Of a stretch of DNA of 64,000 bases, positions 61,604 to 64,000 are shown in pieces (positions within the stretch are counted from its first letter, which is position 1; the number at the start of each line of letters is the position of its first letter). The notes under the pieces were generated by a model, which had not been told where the DNA came from, made no database searches, and was given only the letters and a program-made list of their open reading frames with translations. This DNA is from Geothrix sp. 21YS21S-4. GTDB lineage: Bacteria; Acidobacteriota; Holophagae; Holophagales; Holophagaceae. The stretch is from positions 1,364,001-1,428,000 of the forward strand of contig NZ_CP132719.1 in assembly GCF_030845995.1 (NCBI RefSeq). The letters run 5' to 3'. The translations under genes and the position numbers were made by a program.

Positions 61604-62179
61604 ATGCGCCGCCCCCTGATCGCCCTCGCCCTGTCCCTGGTCGCCCTCTGCCTCCAGGCCAAGCCTCAGGTGAAGCTCACCACCACCCTCGGGACCATCG
61701 TGATGGAGCTGGAGCCGGACGCGGCGCCCAAGACGGTGGAGAACTTCCTCCGCTACGTGAAGAAGGGCCAGTACAAGGGCACCATCTTCCACCGCGTCAT
61801 TCCGGGCTTCATGATCCAGGGCGGCGGGTACGTGGATTACCTCGGGAAGAAGCGGACGGACGCACCCATCCCCAATGAGGCCGACCGCGCCCTGGCCGCG
61901 GGGCTGAAGAACAAGCGCGGCACCGTGGCCATGGCCCGGACGCCGGACCCGCACAGCGCCGCCGCCGAGTTCTTCATCAACGTGGTGGACAACCCGGCCC
62001 TGGATTTCAAGGGCAAGGCCAACGACAAGACCTGGGGCTATTGCGTATTCGGGAAGGTCATCAAGGGCATGGACGTGGTGGACCGGATCAAGGCCGTGAA
62101 GACCAGCAACAAGCGGAGCGATTTCCTCAACCTGCCGGTGCAGGCGATCGTGATCACGGACGCCGCGCAGGTCCAATGA
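61604..62179 (+). CDS. Exported cyclophilin-type peptidyl-prolyl isomerase
   Basis: 191 residues. Signal peptide (LIALALSLVALCLQA), then a full small cyclophilin: FHRVIPGFMIQGGGY holds the catalytic Arg region, and RGTVAMARTPDPHSAAAEFFINV lines the pocket. The PpiA/PpiB type. GGAGAGA is 3 bases before the ATG. Its last 26 bases overlap the convergent Kdo-kinase-like gene. Confidence 0.93.
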   Translation: MRRPLIALALSLVALCLQAKPQVKLTTTLGTIVMELEPDAAPKTVENFLRYVKKGQYKGTIFHRVIPGFMIQGGGYVDYLGKKRTDAPIPNEADRALAAGLKNKRGTVAMARTPDPHSAAAEFFINVVDNPALDFKGKANDKTWGYCVFGKVIKGMDVVDRIKAVKTSNKRSDFLNLPVQAIVITDAAQVQ

Positions 62180-62876
62180 CCGCGAGGGTTTCCGCGGGCG
62201 CGCCCAGCTTGCGGAGGCTCCGCTCCAGCCGCGCGCGGTAGCGGGGCCACAGGTCCTCGCCGCCGTTCGAGGGCTGGGGCTCGAACCGCGCGCGGTCCCA
62301 ATCCAGCAGCAGGATGCCCCCGTCCGGCGGGAACAGGATGTTGGTGGCGTTCAGGTCCGGGGACCACAACCCCCAGTCGCACAGGGCCCCGATCGCCTGG
62401 CGGAGGACATCCGTCCGCGTCACGCCCACCTCCCAGTTCCGGGGCCAGCTGTCGCCTTCCGCCCAGCGGGTGAACATGACGCCCTCCACGCCGAAGCGGA
62501 CGGGGCGCCAGGCATAGCCCAGGGGCTCGACGGTGGGGAAGCCCGCTTCCCACAGCCCGCGGTGGACGGCGTACTCCGCGGCGAAGCGGAGGTGGGTGCG
62601 GTAGGTGCGCTCGTTGATGTGGCGCAGCAGCCCGCCGCGGCGGTAGGGGCGCATGACGGTGTCGCCCGCGCGGAGGATTCCGCCCCGGCCGTGGGCGCCC
62701 TCCAGGGGAACCGCGTCGCCCACGGGCGGCATTCCCCCCGGGGTGCAGACGCGCCATCCGCCGCCCAGGCCGGGCAGCTCCAGATTGATGCGGCAACCGA
62801 GCGGGCGGAGGGACCTGCCGGGATCGTAGGGCCAGGAATCGGGGAGGGGAAGAATGATGTAGGGGTCGTGGATCAT
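62154..62876 (-). CDS. Kdo-kinase-like protein (KdkA/WaaP superfamily)
   Basis: 240 residues. GRGGILRAGDTVMRPYRRGGLLRHINERTY near 64-93 resembles the ATP-side of 3-deoxy-D-manno-octulosonate kinase (KdkA). WSPDLNATNILF near 170 is the catalytic loop, with Asp and Asn in the D-x4-N layout, and LLLDWDRARFEP near 190 carries the metal-binding Asp. It likely phosphorylates Kdo of the LPS inner core or a related sugar. It overlaps the convergent cyclophilin gene by 26 bp. Ribosome site weak. Confidence 0.78.
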   Translation of the reverse strand: MIHDPYIILPLPDSWPYDPGRSLRPLGCRINLELPGLGGGWRVCTPGGMPPVGDAVPLEGAHGRGGILRAGDTVMRPYRRGGLLRHINERTYRTHLRFAAEYAVHRGLWEAGFPTVEPLGYAWRPVRFGVEGVMFTRWAEGDSWPRNWEVGVTRTDVLRQAIGALCDWGLWSPDLNATNILFPPDGGILLLDWDRARFEPQPSNGGEDLWPRYRARLERSLRKLGAPAETLAVIGPARRP

Positions 62877-63228
62877 GGTGGGAACCAGCTTGGCGGACCC
62901 GGCCCGGGAAGGCAAAGCCCCCCTTGGGATCCAGAAGATCTGACGACCTCGAGAGGGCCTTTTTTCCCGCGCGCCCTTTCCCCGTTCCGGAGGAATTCCT
63001 CTCTTCCGGAGCATCTTTGGGAAGGCCGGAAACCGCTGCCCACCTCGTTCCAGGCAAGGCTCACCTGCCACCAAAATCCAGCACGGAACCAAGTGGCTTG
63101 AACTGGAAGGCATTCCCCCGGATTGCACAGCCGCTTCCCACAGCAGATGTGGAAATCGGAATCCGGCTCCCCCGGTAATGCGCTTTCCGCTTTCTCGATT
63201 TCTGCCTGCGCGCCGCGCTCCTCCCGCG
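62877..63228. other. Intergenic region without recognisable gene
   Basis: 352 bases between the divergent Kdo-kinase-like and DUF2344 genes. TTCCGGAG occurs twice, near 62985 and 63004, around the palindrome AGGAATTCCT, and CCTTTTTTCCC lies at 62958-62968. Short ORFs on both strands lack ribosome sites and coding character. It may hold both promoters, but none was convincing. Confidence 0.4.
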
Positions 63229-64000
63229 ATGGGCCCACTATCCTGGAGCGTGGACGAGTGCGCACCCCATTCCGTTTTCATTCCCGCCGAGGCCCTGGCC
63301 CGGCAGGCGCGGCTTGCGGCCGCCCTCGCCGCCATGGCGGCCCGGGGCGCGAGCCGGGAGCCCGCGCCGCTCCAGACGCTGCGGCGGATTTTGGCGGGAG
63401 AGGGCGAGGATCTCGCGGCCTGCGTGGCGGCGCTCGCCGCGGCGGAACTCGCCGAAGACGGGCTGGACCTGGCGAAGGCCGGGCGGCGAGATGGCGGCGA
63501 CGCCGCCGCGGTGAAGGCCGCCGTCGCCGCGTTGGAATCCCCCGCCGCCAAGGCCCAGGCGCGGCGCGAAGCCCATTGGCAGTTGGACGGCCGGCGGACG
63601 TCCATCCGTCTGGCCTACGCCAAGGAGGCCCCGGCCCTCGATTTCGACGACGGCGATCTTCAGGCGCTGTTTCTCCGCGCCCTCCGCCTGGAGGGCTTCT
63701 CGCTGGCCCTGGACCTCGGGAAGCGCCCCCGTCCCCTGCTCCGGGTGGAACTCCCGCTGCCGGCGGGCGCGGGGGGACGGTGCGAGTGGATCGAACTCGT
63801 TCTCCGCGTCGATCCGCCCGGTTCGGCGCAGTCGTTCACGGCCCGGCTGAACGCCCGGTTGCCGGAGGGCCTGCGCGTCCACGGATGGGAACCGCATCCC
63901 GCCTATGCTTCTCCTCTCGGCGAGTTGGCGGAGGCGTTCCACTGGTCCTGGGTCTGTCCGCCGGAGCGGATGGAAGCGGTCCGCAGCCGCACGGAGGCCT
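63229..64000 (+). CDS. DUF2344 protein, N-terminal part (runs off the right edge)
   Basis: An open frame from ATG 63229 (or GTG 63250) to the end, over 250 residues. The stretch IRLAYAKEAPALDFDDGDLQALFLRALRLEGF and PLLRVELPLPAG, then ARLNARLPEGLRVHGWE, match DUF2344, the domain normally fused to or next to a radical SAM protein and RNase E/G. Here about 110 residues of Ala-rich helical sequence, not a radical SAM domain, precede it. The start is uncertain because neither codon has a good ribosome site. Confidence 0.65.
   Translation, partial: MGPLSWSVDECAPHSVFIPAEALARQARLAAALAAMAARGASREPAPLQTLRRILAGEGEDLAACVAALAAAELAEDGLDLAKAGRRDGGDAAAVKAAVAALESPAAKAQARREAHWQLDGRRTSIRLAYAKEAPALDFDDGDLQALFLRALRLEGFSLALDLGKRPRPLLRVELPLPAGAGGRCEWIELVLRVDPPGSAQSFTARLNARLPEGLRVHGWEPHPAYASPLGELAEAFHWSWVCPPERMEAVRSRTEA

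Overview
The window is 64 kb of GC-rich bacterial chromosome from a diderm. It holds lipoproteins, an OmpA-type porin, heptosyltransferase-like enzymes, a Kdo-kinase-like enzyme, Wzi-like outer-membrane proteins, signal peptidase II and a flagellar export apparatus. The gene set (C5-pathway heme genes in one run, a CheZ-like phosphatase, DUF4388 and Wzi-like proteins) and the codon bias fit an Acidobacteriota, Holophagae-type organism (Geothrix/Holophaga relatives). That placement is an inference from memory, not a database result. No rRNA, tRNA, CRISPR array, insertion sequence or prophage was recognised.

Layout. 1-3842 (minus): a lipoprotein cut by the window edge, the B subunit of a 3-oxoacid CoA-transferase, a Wzi-like outer-membrane protein and a HEAT/cyclophilin protein, partly with 4-bp start/stop overlaps. 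3841-10160: a visibly AT-richer block with two GT9 and two GT4 glycosyltransferases and a second Wzi-like protein, probably surface-polysaccharide or LPS genes acquired as a unit. 10206-19056 (plus): aroC followed by hemA-hemC-hemD-hemB-hemL-hemE-hemN, almost the whole route from glutamyl-tRNA to protoporphyrinogen, with palindromic intergenic repeats between the later genes. 19363-23645: a DUF442-type phosphatase behind a structured leader, a long-chain acyl-CoA synthetase, a XerC-like recombinase and an FAH-family hydrolase. 23775-26638 (minus): pdxJ, a single-domain response regulator, a DUF4388/AbrB-like protein and a CheZ-like phosphatase. 26730-32133: an extradiol dioxygenase, then a TetR-controlled ABC-2 exporter operon with a clear 18-bp palindromic operator. 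32280-34772: rpoZ, a DinB-like protein, coaBC and a small lipoprotein.

34998-37310 holds a split biotin-dependent carboxylase. The 5' end of its biotin carboxylase gene is present three times at an exact 145-bp period, which gives two short decoy ORFs before the real gene. 37687-42681: ompA, an mscL with a C-terminal zinc ribbon, ileS and lspA. 42908-50246: DUF1028, YchJ-like and hutU genes, an MBL-ferredoxin fusion, and a run of redox genes (aldo/keto reductase, nitroreductase, thioredoxin, WrbA-like) beside a divergent HxlR regulator. 50549-54679 (minus): a Tat-exported molybdenum hydroxylase with its XdhC and MocA maturation factors. 54777-62179 (plus): a double NTF2-like protein, fliO-fliP-fliQ-fliR-flhB, a response regulator-SHOCT fusion, a TPR-like protein and a secreted cyclophilin. 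The window ends with a Kdo-kinase-like gene and the start of a DUF2344 gene.

The most unusual features are the 145-bp triplication at accC, four families of dispersed intergenic inverted repeats (one with eight copies in this window), structured leaders before the DUF442 gene and ileS, and the AT-rich glycosyltransferase block joined to its neighbour by overlapping divergent start codons.
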